64,000 bases of DNA from Amycolatopsis jejuensis (GCF_000717335.1 NZ_JNYZ01000010.1:62001-126000); one strand, 5' to 3'. Positions 45,324 through 54,364 are shown, counted from the stretch's first letter. Numbers and translations: made by a program. The notes: generated by a model not told the origin, from the sequence alone.

Positions 45324-46058
45324 TCAGCCGCGAACAACCCGATTCAACCCGAGCGTGATCACATCCGTGCGGTAATACACCTCGGTATGCAACAGCACCG
45401 TCTCGTGCGCGGACAAACACGCCTGCTTCACTCGCACCAACGGGAACCCGGCCGGTACCTCGAGCAGCGCGACCGTGGTCCCGTCGGCGAGCACCGGGTC
45501 CAGTGCCCCCTGCAGCCGGGCGATGCGCTGCCCGGTTTGCTCGCGGATCACGTCCAGCATCGAGACCCCGACGTCCACCAGCGACCGCGGATCGAACTCC
45601 TCGTCGTGATAGTGGGTGGACGCGTAGTCCCGGATCAGCACCGCGGGCGTGCCGTCGACCGCGAACACCCGTTCCACGAGCCACAAAGCGGTCCCCGGGG
45701 CGATGTCGAAGAGCTTCTCCAGGCCCTCGTCGGACGTCATCGGCTCGACCGCGGCGTGCGCGAGCGTCGCTTCGTGCCCGTGCCCGTCGATCACCTGCTG
45801 GAACGACAGGATCTCGTTCAGGCTCACGGTGACCGGGCCGGTGCGTTCCCGCACGATCGTGCCGACGCCCCACTTCCGCTCGACCAGCCCCTCCACGACG
45901 AGGTCGGCCAGCGCCTCGCGCGCGGTGTTGCGGCTCACCCCGATGCGCTCGGCCAGCTTGGCCTCGGGTGGGAGCCGGTCACCGGGCCGGTACTCGTCCC
46001 GGATGATCTCCCGCAGCGCAGCGGCTGCCTGTGCTTTCAGCGTGCGGACCATCGCCAT
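45324..46058 (-). CDS. GntR-family regulator with UTRA domain (HutC subfamily)
   Basis: 244 aa from ATG 46058 (GGGAGG eight bases upstream). Winged helix with PPEAKLAERIGVSRNTAREALADLVVEGLVERKWGVGT (about 30-68) and a UTRA ligand domain (VERVFAVDGTPAVLIRDYAS...). HutC-type regulators bind sugar phosphates, amino acids or related small molecules. It is encoded in the middle of the sulfatase island, as the last gene of the importer operon, so it is the likely local repressor, acting at the motif found at both outward promoters (inference). Confidence 0.9.
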   Translation of the reverse strand: MAMVRTLKAQAAAALREIIRDEYRPGDRLPPEAKLAERIGVSRNTAREALADLVVEGLVERKWGVGTIVRERTGPVTVSLNEILSFQQVIDGHGHEATLAHAAVEPMTSDEGLEKLFDIAPGTALWLVERVFAVDGTPAVLIRDYASTHYHDEEFDPRSLVDVGVSMLDVIREQTGQRIARLQGALDPVLADGTTVALLEVPAGFPLVRVKQACLSAHETVLLHTEVYYRTDVITLGLNRVVRG

Positions 46059-46132
46059 CACAGCCACCCCTCCCTTTCCGCCCAGCGGAAGCCGGGTCAC
46101 GATACCGCGGGTGCCGCCCGGCCCCGCGGAGG

Positions 46133-47191
46133 TCACAGCGCCGGACCGCCCTTGAACACCTCGGCGAGGATGCTCACGTCGGTGACCGAGCCCAGCTCCG
46201 GCAGGTTCGCGATCCCCGAAGCGGTCATCGTCGGGTACACCTTGGTCTTGATTTTCTCCACGTCCAGGGTGAGCAGGCCGTTGCTCCGCGTGAGGTCCGA
46301 CGACAGGTACGGCACCTGGGCCCGCGCCGCCGCCTTCTGCTGGTCGAGCTTCAGCCCCAGCGTCTTGCCGTACTTCTTCACCGCCAGCTCGGCGGCGGCG
46401 TCCGGCTCGGTGATGAAGGCCTGGAAGCCGCGGGCAGTCGCGCGCATGAAGTCGACCACCTTCGCGCGGTTGGCCTCCAGGTAGTTGCGGCCGACCAGGA
46501 TCGCCCCGGCCAGCAGGTGGTAATTCAGGTCGCTGAACGGCGTGAAGACGTAGTCCTTGCCCTCGGTCATCCCTTGCTGCTGCAAGACGATCGGCGCATT
46601 GTCGGCGAACGCGAGCAACGCGTCGCCCTCGCCCTGCAGCAGCGGGCCGACGTCGGTACCCGAGGGCACGAACGAGAAATCCGTGACCTTGTTGATCTTC
46701 ATCAGGGCGTTCATGTTCGGCCGGTTCTTCGGACCCGCGAGGATGCGTACGCCGTGCAGGTCGGCAGGCGTCCGCACCGGGCGCTTCGCCAGCGACAGGA
46801 ACCCGTTGGGCTGCCCCTGGTACTGCGTGCCGATGAGCACGACGTCCTTGTGCGCACTCAGGTACTCGAAGAGCCGCACCGTGTTGGACTCGTTGGCCAG
46901 CATGGCCTTGCCCGAGTTGAGGACGACCTCGGGAGCAGGCGCGTTCGGCCCGCCGGCGAGGAAGTCCGGCGTCAGGTGGGCGTCGCGGTAGAACCCGCGG
47001 TCGTCGGCCAGCCAGTACCCGCCTGCGCCGACGTCGGGCAGGAAGCCGAGCTGGAACGGCAGCGCGGCACCACCGGCGGCACCGGGGCCGTCGGCGGGCC
47101 CGGCACCGCACGCGGTGAGCGCGGTCAGCGCGGCAGCCCCGCCGACGAGTCCGAGGAAGGACCGGCGGCTGAGATCGGTATAGGTCATCAT
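46133..47191 (-). CDS. NMT1/SsuA-type solute-binding lipoprotein
   Basis: 352 aa. Twin-arginine motif SRRSFLG and lipobox LTAC (Cys about 28) mark a Tat-exported lipoprotein. The mature part has the NMT1/THI5 pattern (FQLGFLPDVGAGGYWLADDRGFYRDAHL, LLIGTQYQGQPNGFLSLAK-like). Relatives bind taurine, aliphatic sulfonates, aromatic sulfonates, pyrimidine precursors and riboflavin. With three sulfatases and a nucleoside hydrolase nearby, a sulfated ligand or nucleoside is suggested. Confidence 0.9.
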   Translation of the reverse strand: MMTYTDLSRRSFLGLVGGAAALTALTACGAGPADGPGAAGGAALPFQLGFLPDVGAGGYWLADDRGFYRDAHLTPDFLAGGPNAPAPEVVLNSGKAMLANESNTVRLFEYLSAHKDVVLIGTQYQGQPNGFLSLAKRPVRTPADLHGVRILAGPKNRPNMNALMKINKVTDFSFVPSGTDVGPLLQGEGDALLAFADNAPIVLQQQGMTEGKDYVFTPFSDLNYHLLAGAILVGRNYLEANRAKVVDFMRATARGFQAFITEPDAAAELAVKKYGKTLGLKLDQQKAAARAQVPYLSSDLTRSNGLLTLDVEKIKTKVYPTMTASGIANLPELGSVTDVSILAEVFKGGPAL

Positions 47192-47210
47192 TGCTCCTTG
47201 CCGGAAAGTT

Positions 47211-47957
47211 TCAGGTGAACCGCTTGACGACGGTGGTTTCGAGCCAGCCGGCCAGCAGGTACGCGGCGATTCCCACCGCCGCGGCGCAGGCCGAACCGAC
47301 CCAGACAGCCGGGATGTCGAACGAGTCGAGCCCCTCGGTCAGCACCAGGGCGAGGCCGGGCGTGCCCATCAGGAACTCGGCGACCAGGGCGGCCGCGATC
47401 GAGGACGCCGCTGCCACCCGGATCGAGGTCGCCAGCGCGGGCAGGCAGGCGGGCAGCGCCAGCCGCCGGTAGTGCGCCCACCGGGAGGCGCCGTTGACGG
47501 AGAACAGATCGTCGCCGTTCGCCGGGATGTCCCGCAGGCCCGAGCTGACGAGGACGAACGTCGGGAAGAAGCTGACCAGTCCGCAGATCAGCCACGCCGA
47601 CCGGTCGCTGTAGCCGATGAGCCGGCTCAGCACCGGGATCAGCGCCACGAACGGCACCGACCGGATCACCACCGCCAGCGGCGTGATCACGTTGCGGGCG
47701 AACGGGGACGCCCACACGCACGACGCCACCACGAGCCCGGCGCCCACCCCCAGCGCCAGCCCGATGGCCGCGGTGCCGACCGTGTGCAGCAACGGAAGCA
47801 GGAACTTCGCCGGTTCCTCGCCGAGCCGGCCGAGCAGCTGAGCGGGCGCGGGTACCAGCAACGGGTTCACCGCGCCGAGAGCCGACACCAGCTGCCAGAT
47901 CGCGACCACGGCGAGGACGAGCCACCAGCGGCGGGCAAATCGACCGACCAGGTTCAT
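47211..47957 (-). CDS. ABC permease, SsuC/TauC type (second subunit)
   Basis: 248 aa, about six helices: WWLVLAVVAIWQLVSALGAVNPLLVPAP and the EAA loop VNGASRWAHYRRLALPACLPALATSIRVAAASSIAAALVAEFLMG. ATG 47957 overlaps the first permease's stop (ATGA). Forms a heterodimeric channel with its partner. Confidence 0.9.
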   Translation of the reverse strand: MNLVGRFARRWWLVLAVVAIWQLVSALGAVNPLLVPAPAQLLGRLGEEPAKFLLPLLHTVGTAAIGLALGVGAGLVVASCVWASPFARNVITPLAVVIRSVPFVALIPVLSRLIGYSDRSAWLICGLVSFFPTFVLVSSGLRDIPANGDDLFSVNGASRWAHYRRLALPACLPALATSIRVAAASSIAAALVAEFLMGTPGLALVLTEGLDSFDIPAVWVGSACAAAVGIAAYLLAGWLETTVVKRFT

Positions 47958-48700
47958 GTGAACCGCCTCCGTGCGATGACCTGCAGCAGCGAGAAAAGCC
48001 CGTAACCGGCCAGCGCCATCGACGTCGCCAGCACCGCCGCGGCCCACAGCTGGTCGATCTGGAAATTCTGCGCCGAGCTGACGATGATCAGGCCGATCCC
48101 GTCCGGCGCGCCGAACCATTCGCCGAGCACCGTGCCCAGCACCGCCCCCGGCGCGGCCAGCCGCAGTGCATCGCACAATCCCGGCACTGCGGCGGGTAGG
48201 TACAGGCGGAGAAACCGGGTGGACCGGCCACTGCCGAACACCGTGAAAAGGTCCCGCAGGCCGGTACCGGCGGTGCCGAACGCGCGGGTCGCGGCGACGT
48301 ACGCCGGGAAGTACGCGGCGATCGCACCGAGCACCAACGGCGCTTCCGTGCGGCCGATCGTGACCACCAGCACCGGCGCAACCCCGATGTGCGGGATGGC
48401 GTGTGCCGTCACCGCGAGCCGGTCGAGCCCGTCGCGCACCCCCACGATCGCCTGCCGGAGCGCAGCGATCACCAGCCCGCCGCCCGCGCCGATCGTGAAG
48501 GCGCCCAACGCCGACAACGCGGTGGCCGACAGCGCGCTGCCGAACAATTCCCCGGAGCCCTCTTCGAAATACCGCGCCAGCACACTGGTCAGCGACGGGA
48601 ATCCGGGACCCAGCAAGCCGGACGCGCCGATCAGCTGCCAGGCCACGACGAGGATCACCGCACCCGCCGCCACCTGCGCGCCGGTCCGCACGCCGGTCAC
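47954..48700 (-). CDS. ABC permease, SsuC/TauC type (first subunit)
   Basis: 248 aa from GTG 48700 (overlaps the ATPase stop, GTGA). Similar in length and layout to its partner: AVILVVAWQLIGASGLLGPGFPSLTSVLARYF, and the EAA loop FGSGRSTRFLRLYLPAAVPGLCDALRLAAPGAVLGTVLGEWFG. The family normally uses a homodimer; two different permease genes here indicate a heterodimer, as in some thiamine-precursor and riboflavin importers. Confidence 0.9.
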   Translation of the reverse strand: MTGVRTGAQVAAGAVILVVAWQLIGASGLLGPGFPSLTSVLARYFEEGSGELFGSALSATALSALGAFTIGAGGGLVIAALRQAIVGVRDGLDRLAVTAHAIPHIGVAPVLVVTIGRTEAPLVLGAIAAYFPAYVAATRAFGTAGTGLRDLFTVFGSGRSTRFLRLYLPAAVPGLCDALRLAAPGAVLGTVLGEWFGAPDGIGLIIVSSAQNFQIDQLWAAAVLATSMALAGYGLFSLLQVIARRRFT

Positions 48701-49527
48701 GGCTCGTCGCTCCCGCCCGGTGCGTCCAGCAGACCGGTCAGCTGCCGGGCGAGCTGTGCGCTTTCGGGCTCCTGCAGGCTTTCGGCGGAACGCGGACGGC
48801 TCGCCGGCACCGGCACCACGGCGTGCACCCGCCCGGGACGGGCCGACATCACCACGATCCGGTCCGACAGCAGGATCGCCTCGTCGATGGAGTGCGTCAC
48901 CAGCACCGTGGTCACCCCGGTCGCCTGCCAGATCCGGGCGAGCTCGAGGTTCATCCGGCGGCGGGTGATCTCGTCGAGTGCACCGAACGGCTCGTCCAGC
49001 AGCAGGACGTCCGGGTCGAGCACCAGCGCCCGCGCAATCGCGACCCGCTGGCGCATCCCGCCGGAAAGCTGTTTGGGACGGGCTTTTTCGAACCCGGCAA
49101 GGCCGATCATCTCGACCAGTTCGGCCACGCGGGCCGGGTCCACCGGCCGTTTCGCCAGCCGGAACGGCAGCGCGATGTTCTCTTGCACGCTCGCCCACGG
49201 CAGCAGGGCGTGCTCCTGGAAGCAATACCCGACCCGGTGGGCCCGCACCATTTCGGCGGGCGAACGCTCCCCCACCGAGACCGTGCCGTCGGTCGGCGTC
49301 TCGAGCCCGGCGATGAGCCGCAGCAGCGTGGTCTTGCCGCAGCCGGACGGGCCGAGCAGGCTCACGAACTCGCCGGACGCGACGTCGAGGTCGACCGGCG
49401 CCAGCGCGCGGACCGATTTCCCGCGCCCCAGCGGGAAAACCTTCTCGGCACCGTCGGCGCGAATGCCGGTGGCGGTGCCCCGGCCAGCCCGGGGGTCGCC
49501 GCGGGTCTCGGCCACCGCGCCGTTCAC
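48697..49527 (-). CDS. ABC transporter ATPase, SsuB/TauB type
   Basis: 276 aa from GTG 49527 (CGGAG seven bases upstream). Walker A LLGPSGCGKTT, Q-loop CFQEHALLPW, signature LSGGMRQRV, Walker B VLLLDEPFGALD and the H-loop VTHSIDEAILLSDR. It energises the two NMT1-associated permeases. It is the first gene of the minus-strand operon that starts at the divergent promoter near 49.6 kb. Confidence 0.92.
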   Translation of the reverse strand: MNGAVAETRGDPRAGRGTATGIRADGAEKVFPLGRGKSVRALAPVDLDVASGEFVSLLGPSGCGKTTLLRLIAGLETPTDGTVSVGERSPAEMVRAHRVGYCFQEHALLPWASVQENIALPFRLAKRPVDPARVAELVEMIGLAGFEKARPKQLSGGMRQRVAIARALVLDPDVLLLDEPFGALDEITRRRMNLELARIWQATGVTTVLVTHSIDEAILLSDRIVVMSARPGRVHAVVPVPASRPRSAESLQEPESAQLARQLTGLLDAPGGSDEP

Positions 49528-49600
49528 CGGACTGCTCCGTCCGTGGGACCGGGTGCCGCGGGGATGCCGTCCATCGCCGTCCTCCAAGCCATCAGAGAGC

Positions 49601-49614
49601 CAAAGGTCCAATCT
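49601..49614 (+). promoter_or_regulatory. Shared motif, candidate GntR operator (copy 2)
   Basis: CAAAGGTCCAATCT, 13/14 identical to 41628-41641. Lies between the divergently transcribed importer operon (starts 49527) and nucleosidase operon (starts 49671), followed on the plus strand by CATACT, a possible -10. Confidence 0.6.
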
Positions 49615-49670
49615 CATGTCATACTGACCGCCGGGAGGACCGGGGTCAAGACGGGAACGGAAGGTGCCGG

Positions 49671-50630
49671 ATGGATTTAGTGCTCGACGTGGACACCGGG
49701 GTGGACGACGCCCTCGCCCTGCTACTCGCTGTGCGGCACCCGGAACTGACCGTCCGCGCGGTGACGTGCGTGCGCGGCAACGCCTCGCTCGACCAGGTGG
49801 TGCGCAACACCCTGAACGTGCTCGACGCAGCCGGGGCACCCGATCTTCCGGTGGCCGCGGGGGCCCGCCGCCCGCTGATCGCCGAGCCGCACGACGCCGG
49901 TCACGTGCACGGCAAAGACGGCCTGGCCGATTTGGGGTTACCCGATCCCGCCCGCAGGCCGGACCCGCGGCACGCGGTCGAACTGCTGCGAGACGTCGTC
50001 ACCGCGGCCGAAGACCGGCTGACCTTGGTGGCGCTGGCCCCGCTCACGAACGTCGCCCTGTTCGTGCGCACCTACCCGGACCTGGCCCGGCAGCTGGCGC
50101 GGATCGTCGTCATGGGCGGCAGCGCGGGCGTCGGGAACGCGAGCCCGGTCGCGGAGTTCAACACCTGGCACGACCCCGAGGCCGCCGCAATCGTCCTCGA
50201 CGCGGGCGTGCCGGTGACGATGTACGGGCTCGACGTCTTCTACCAGCCGGCCGTCGACAGCATCGGCCGCGAGAAGCTTGCTGCGGCGGGAAATCCGGCC
50301 GCGGACCTCGCAACCCGGCTCCTGCAGCACGCGCTGGGCAACGGGGAGCCGCGCGTCCCCGCCGGTGGCGCGCCGCTCGGCGACGCGGGCGCGGTGTGCT
50401 CGCTGCTGCATCCGGACGGACTGGTCACCGGAAGGTTCCCGGTCCACGTCGAACTGGCGCCGGGACGCACGCGCGGGCAAACGGTCGTGGACCGGCGCGC
50501 GCAGCCCGGTGAGCAGGAAATCCACGGGCTGGCCGGAACCGGCGCGCCACTGGTCGACGTCGCGCTGGAAGTCGACGGACCCGGGTACGGCAGGCTCTTC
50601 GTGGACACCCTGCTCGGGGTGACCGGATGA
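49671..50630 (+). CDS. Inosine-uridine-type nucleoside hydrolase
   Basis: 319 aa with the calcium-binding DxDxGxDD motif (DVDTGVDDA, residues 6-14) and the other IUNH signatures APLTNVAL, IVVMGGSA and EFNTWHDPEAA. It splits the N-glycosidic bond of a nucleoside into base plus ribose. Cytoplasmic. Base specificity cannot be read from the motifs. Coupled by ATGA to the sugar kinase; a pathway nucleoside, ribose, ribose-5-phosphate follows. Confidence 0.93.
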   Translation: MDLVLDVDTGVDDALALLLAVRHPELTVRAVTCVRGNASLDQVVRNTLNVLDAAGAPDLPVAAGARRPLIAEPHDAGHVHGKDGLADLGLPDPARRPDPRHAVELLRDVVTAAEDRLTLVALAPLTNVALFVRTYPDLARQLARIVVMGGSAGVGNASPVAEFNTWHDPEAAAIVLDAGVPVTMYGLDVFYQPAVDSIGREKLAAAGNPAADLATRLLQHALGNGEPRVPAGGAPLGDAGAVCSLLHPDGLVTGRFPVHVELAPGRTRGQTVVDRRAQPGEQEIHGLAGTGAPLVDVALEVDGPGYGRLFVDTLLGVTG

Positions 50631-51433
50631 CCGGTGTGGTGGTGGCCGGTTCGGTGAACGTCGACCGGGTGGTGCTCGTGCAGGCCCATCCGCGCCCGGG
50701 GGAAACCGTGCTGGGCCACGGTTTGCGGGTCTCCCCCGGCGGCAAGGGCGCCAACCAGGCGGTGGCCGCCGCTCGTGCCGGTGCGCGCGTGCACCTGCTC
50801 GGCCGGGTCGGCGCCGACGCCGAACTCTCCGGGCTGCGGCGCCACGGCGTGGACGTGACCCACACGCTCGCCACCGCCGGAGTACCGACCGGTACCGCGC
50901 ACATCACCGTGGACGAGGCCGGGGAGAACAGCATCATCGTCCACCCCGGAGCCAATGCGGCAGTGCAACCGTCCGATATGGACAAAGCAGCGGCCGTCAT
51001 CGAATCCGCCGTGGTTCTGCTTGTCCAGCTGGAAATTCCGCTCGACGCCGCCGTCCGGGCCGCCGAAATCGCGGCGGCAGCGGGGGTGCGGGTGGTCCTC
51101 AACGCCTCGCCTGCCGGTGCGGTACCCGAGCGGCTGCTCGACCTTGCCGACCCGGTGATCGTCAACGAACACGAACTCGCCGCGCTCGGACCTTGCGCGG
51201 CATGCGTCACGCTCGGACCGGCCGGTGCTCGCTGGGGCGCGCACACTGCACGACCGCCGAAGGTCGAGGTCGTGGACACGACCGGCGCCGGGGACAGCTT
51301 CGCCGGGGCACTCGCCGCGGCGCTGGCTGCGGGTTGCGGCGACGCCGAAGCATTGCAGGCCGCAGTCGACGCAGGTGCGCGCGCCTGCACGTGGCACGGA
51401 GCCCAGCCACCGGAGCCGAAAGGAAACGCATGA
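50627..51433 (+). CDS. PfkB-family sugar kinase (ribokinase-like)
   Basis: 268 aa, shorter than the usual 300. Has VVAGSVNVDRVV at the start, RVSPGGKGANQAVAAARAGA (substrate/anion site) and DTTGAGDSFAGALAAAL (catalytic Asp). Phosphorylates ribose or a similar sugar released by the nucleoside hydrolase. Its stop overlaps the third sulfatase ATG. Confidence 0.9.
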   Translation: MTGVVVAGSVNVDRVVLVQAHPRPGETVLGHGLRVSPGGKGANQAVAAARAGARVHLLGRVGADAELSGLRRHGVDVTHTLATAGVPTGTAHITVDEAGENSIIVHPGANAAVQPSDMDKAAAVIESAVVLLVQLEIPLDAAVRAAEIAAAAGVRVVLNASPAGAVPERLLDLADPVIVNEHELAALGPCAACVTLGPAGARWGAHTARPPKVEVVDTTGAGDSFAGALAAALAAGCGDAEALQAAVDAGARACTWHGAQPPEPKGNA

Positions 51434-52827
51434 CCCGGCCCAACATTCTCTGGATCCTGAGCGACCAGCACAACGCCGACGCCTGGGGCGGCGCGATCCA
51501 GACCCCCGCGCTCGACGCGCTCAGCGCCGAGGGCACCACCTTCGGCCACGCATATTGCCAAGGACCGTTGTGTGTACCGGCGAGAGCGTCGCTGCTCACC
51601 GAACGCTACGTGAGCGAGCACGGGGTACGCGACAACCGGTGGCAGCAAACCGGCGAACTGCCGACCGTCGTGCAACGCATCCGGGACGCCGGATACCGGA
51701 CCACCGCAATCGGGAAGATGCACCTCTACCGGTACCCACCCGATGTCCGCGACGGCCGGGAAACCATGCGGCAGCACGGTTTCTCCGAGGCATACGAGAT
51801 ACTCGGCAAGTACGGCGTCATCGGCGGCACCTCGGCCTACACCGAGGAGCTTGAGGAACGCGGCCTGCTGGCCGGGTACCGGGAGTTCCTCGCCGAACGC
51901 GACCCGCACCACGGCGCTCCCGGCGATCGCGTCCCGCACTGGACGACCGATCCGGCGCCGCTGCCCGCCGACGCCCATCCGGACGCCTGGGTCGGCAGGC
52001 GGACCGCCGACTGGATCCGGGACTACCGCGGAACGGAGCCGTTCTTCCTCTGGGCCGGCTTCCCCGGTCCGCACGATCCGTGGGACGCGCCCGCCGAGTA
52101 CACCGATCGCTACGACCCGGCGGAGATCCCGCTGCCGCGTTCCCTCACCCCGCCGGAGCCCGCGACCGGCGATTTCGGCCGCTACGTCGACGCGATCCGC
52201 CGGTACTGCACCAGCGAAACCGTCGACCTCGACGTGATCCGCCGCGTACGCAGGCATTACTACGGCGCCGTCACGATGATCGACCACTGGATCGGCGCGA
52301 TCGTCGACGCGCTGGCCGCCCGGCCGGACCTGGCGAACACGTGGATCGTCTACAGCAGCGACCACGGGGAAATGCTCGGCGAGCACCGGATGTTCACGAA
52401 ATGGCTGTTCCACGAGCCGTCGGTCCGCGTGCCACTGATCATCCGGCCGCCGGGCGGGCAGTCCCCGATCCGGTACGACGAACTCGTCGAGCACCTCGAT
52501 CTTTCCGCCACGCTGGCCGAACTGGCGGGCGCGCCGCCGCTGCCCGACGCCGACGGACGCAGCCTGCTCCCCGCCGTCTCGGGTGATCTCCGGCCGATCC
52601 GCGACGTGGTACGCAGCGAGTGCGAAACGTTCGGTATGTGGCGGACGCGGGACTGCAAACTCGTCGTCGACGAGCAAACGCGCACGCCGGTGCAGTTGTT
52701 CGATCTCCAGCGCGATCCGGACGAGGACCACGACGTGCACGCCGATCCCGGGTATGCCGACGTCGTACGGGAAATGATGGACACCCACGTGCGGCCCGAT
52801 CTCGCCCGGAGCCACGGGCCCGGTTAA
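51430..52827 (+). CDS. Sulfatase (formylglycine type), third of the island
   Basis: 465 aa. Sulfatase motifs: ILSDQHN (metal Asp), CVPARAS (Cys48 for formylglycine), GKMHLY and YSSDHGEMLGEHRMFTKW. No signal peptide. It is fused by overlap to the nucleoside hydrolase/ribokinase operon, which is unusual and ties desulfation to nucleoside salvage. The closest group I can name is choline-sulfatase-like or heparan-type sulfatases; the substrate is unknown. Its TAA overlaps the TAA of the convergent lipoprotein gene within TTAA. Confidence 0.92.
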   Translation: MTRPNILWILSDQHNADAWGGAIQTPALDALSAEGTTFGHAYCQGPLCVPARASLLTERYVSEHGVRDNRWQQTGELPTVVQRIRDAGYRTTAIGKMHLYRYPPDVRDGRETMRQHGFSEAYEILGKYGVIGGTSAYTEELEERGLLAGYREFLAERDPHHGAPGDRVPHWTTDPAPLPADAHPDAWVGRRTADWIRDYRGTEPFFLWAGFPGPHDPWDAPAEYTDRYDPAEIPLPRSLTPPEPATGDFGRYVDAIRRYCTSETVDLDVIRRVRRHYYGAVTMIDHWIGAIVDALAARPDLANTWIVYSSDHGEMLGEHRMFTKWLFHEPSVRVPLIIRPPGGQSPIRYDELVEHLDLSATLAELAGAPPLPDADGRSLLPAVSGDLRPIRDVVRSECETFGMWRTRDCKLVVDEQTRTPVQLFDLQRDPDEDHDVHADPGYADVVREMMDTHVRPDLARSHGPG

Positions 52828-53462
52828 CCGACTGGTGCGACCAGGTTCGTCATCCGGATCGGACCGTCGAACGGACCCTGCCAGCGGACCGAAACCGTGT
52901 CCCCCTTGGTGCCCTTGCCCGGCAAGGTGAAGCGGATGTCCGTTGGCCGCAATGCGCCGTCACCGGTCTCGGTCCAGATGTACACCACCACCTCCCGGCC
53001 GTCCACCAAGCGGAACTCGGTGTATTCCGGGTCCTGGCCGCCGCCGATTTCCACCGGGACCGGGGTGCCCGAGGCGGCGAAACTCACGTCGCTCACGGTG
53101 CCGCCGATCATGCAGCCCTCGGCGGATTTCCCTTGGAACGTCAGCGAAAACAGGCGCGAGTCCGACGAGGGGGAGACCAGTTCCGACGCGGTGATCTTCA
53201 CGTCCCGGGCAGCGCACCAGCCGACCGGCTTGGCTCGCGGCGGGGCCTCGTGCGACTCCGTTTCGCGCTGGCCGGCCGGGGACGGCGAGGTCCTCGACGA
53301 CTGCGGGACCGACGTGGCCGTCGGCGCAACGGATGTCGAAATCGGCGCCTGCACCGGGCTGCCCGGCACCGGAGCGCCGCCACCGCAACCGGTCACCACG
53401 ACGGCCCCGCCGGCGACCGCCGCCGCGACGGCGAACGGGCGCGTCTTCGGGAACGCAACCAT
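52824..53462 (-). CDS. DUF4232 lipoprotein
   Basis: 212 aa from ATG 53462 (GGAGG six bases upstream). Signal with lipobox VVTGC (Cys about 26), a Ser/Thr/Pro-rich linker, then a DUF4232-type beta domain starting GWCAARDVKITASEL with a second cysteine in AEGCMIGG, probably disulfide-linked. Cell-surface lipoprotein of unknown function. Convergent with the third sulfatase and overlapping it by four bases. Confidence 0.82.
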   Translation of the reverse strand: MVAFPKTRPFAVAAAVAGGAVVVTGCGGGAPVPGSPVQAPISTSVAPTATSVPQSSRTSPSPAGQRETESHEAPPRAKPVGWCAARDVKITASELVSPSSDSRLFSLTFQGKSAEGCMIGGTVSDVSFAASGTPVPVEIGGGQDPEYTEFRLVDGREVVVYIWTETGDGALRPTDIRFTLPGKGTKGDTVSVRWQGPFDGPIRMTNLVAPVG

Positions 53463-53610
53463 CGGATCCTCCCCACAACATTCGGTTACCGGCCGGGACG
53501 CCATCCTCGCGTGGGCTGTTCCCGAACGCCGGACACCGGGGGACAAACGGGCACTCAGCGTGTACGCGTGCACCATCAGCCAAGGTCACGACCACCCGAA
53601 CGTGTTCGCT

Positions 53611-53616
53611 TACGAT
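53611..53616 (+). promoter_or_regulatory. Candidate -10 of a leaderless TetR gene
   Basis: TACGAT ends seven bases before ATG 53623, so transcription would begin at the start codon; no ribosome binding site is visible in front of it. Leaderless genes are common in actinobacteria. Confidence 0.45.
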
Positions 53617-53622
53617 AGGCGG

Positions 53623-54297
53623 ATGACTGTGCGTGGCTACAACCGCCGGGAGCGTCCCGCCAAGCCGGCGTTGAGCCGCGAGAGCATCGTCGCAGCCGCG
53701 CTCGACGTCGTCCGCCGCGAAGGCGCCGAGCGGGTCACCATGCGGCAGCTGGCGAAAGAGCTGGACACCGGCCCGGCGTCGCTCTATGTCTACGTCCGCG
53801 ATACCGACGAACTCCACGCCGCCGTACTCGACGAACTCCTCGGCGAAGTCGCCGCACTCTCCCTCGACGGCGACTGGCGGACGCGCTTGTGGACAGTCCT
53901 GTCCGCCTACCGCGACGTGCTGTACCAGCACCCCGGCCTCGCCCGGGTGGCCCTCGTGTCGCCCCTGAACGGCCCGAACTACCTCACGATCGTCGACACC
54001 GTGCTCGGCCTGCTCGCCGGTGCGGGCGTTCCGGCCGGACCGGCGGCGTGGTCGGTCGACCTGCTGCTCCTGGTCGCCACCGCGAACGCGGTCGAACACG
54101 GCACCCGCCGCACGCACCCCGACGCCGACCGCAAGCACGACGCACTGGCCGAAACCGTCCGCACGATCTCCGCGGACACCCACCCGCACATCGCCGCCGT
54201 CCGCGCCGAACTGATGTCGGGCACCGGGGAATCCCGCTCGCGATGGCTGATCGACACCCTGTTGAGCGGCGCCCGCACCATCCCGCTACCGGACTGA
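53623..54297 (+). CDS. TetR/AcrR-family regulator with TetR_C-like domain
   Basis: 224 aa. N-terminal HTH: LSRESIVAAALDVVRREGAERVTMRQLAKELDTGPASLYVYVRDTDEL, then a C-terminal domain of the TetR_C type (DELLGEVAALSLDGDWRTRLWTVLSAYRDVLYQHPGLARVAL). This subgroup senses drug-like ligands and usually regulates exporters. No exporter is adjacent. Probably leaderless. Followed by a palindromic element that could terminate it. Confidence 0.88.
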   Translation: MTVRGYNRRERPAKPALSRESIVAAALDVVRREGAERVTMRQLAKELDTGPASLYVYVRDTDELHAAVLDELLGEVAALSLDGDWRTRLWTVLSAYRDVLYQHPGLARVALVSPLNGPNYLTIVDTVLGLLAGAGVPAGPAAWSVDLLLLVATANAVEHGTRRTHPDADRKHDALAETVRTISADTHPHIAAVRAELMSGTGESRSRWLIDTLLSGARTIPLPD

Positions 54298-54301
54298 AAA
54301 C

Positions 54302-54356
54302 GTCCGTGAAGGGAACCATCACGGAATCAGATTCCCTGATGGTTCCCTTCACGGAC
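54302..54356. repeat. 55-bp palindromic element, copy 1 (likely terminator)
   Basis: Perfect 20-base arms (54302-54321 and 54337-54356; left arm GTCCGTGAAGGGAACCATCA) with a 15-base loop that itself contains GGAATC-A-GATTCC. It lies between the convergent TetR and katG ends. A near-identical copy is at 58058. Strong hairpin both ways, but no T-run, so it may be a repeated intergenic element as well as a terminator. Confidence 0.85.
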
Positions 54357-54364
54357 AAGCAAAA

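Noticed and set aside
42962..45337. Minus-strand frame of 791 codons opposite the second sulfatase
   Set aside because: Antisense to a recognised enzyme; no domain seen.
42874..45375. Plus-strand frame of 833 codons within the sulfatases
   Set aside because: Out-of-frame reading of the second sulfatase, whose true frame contains the CSPTRA motif.
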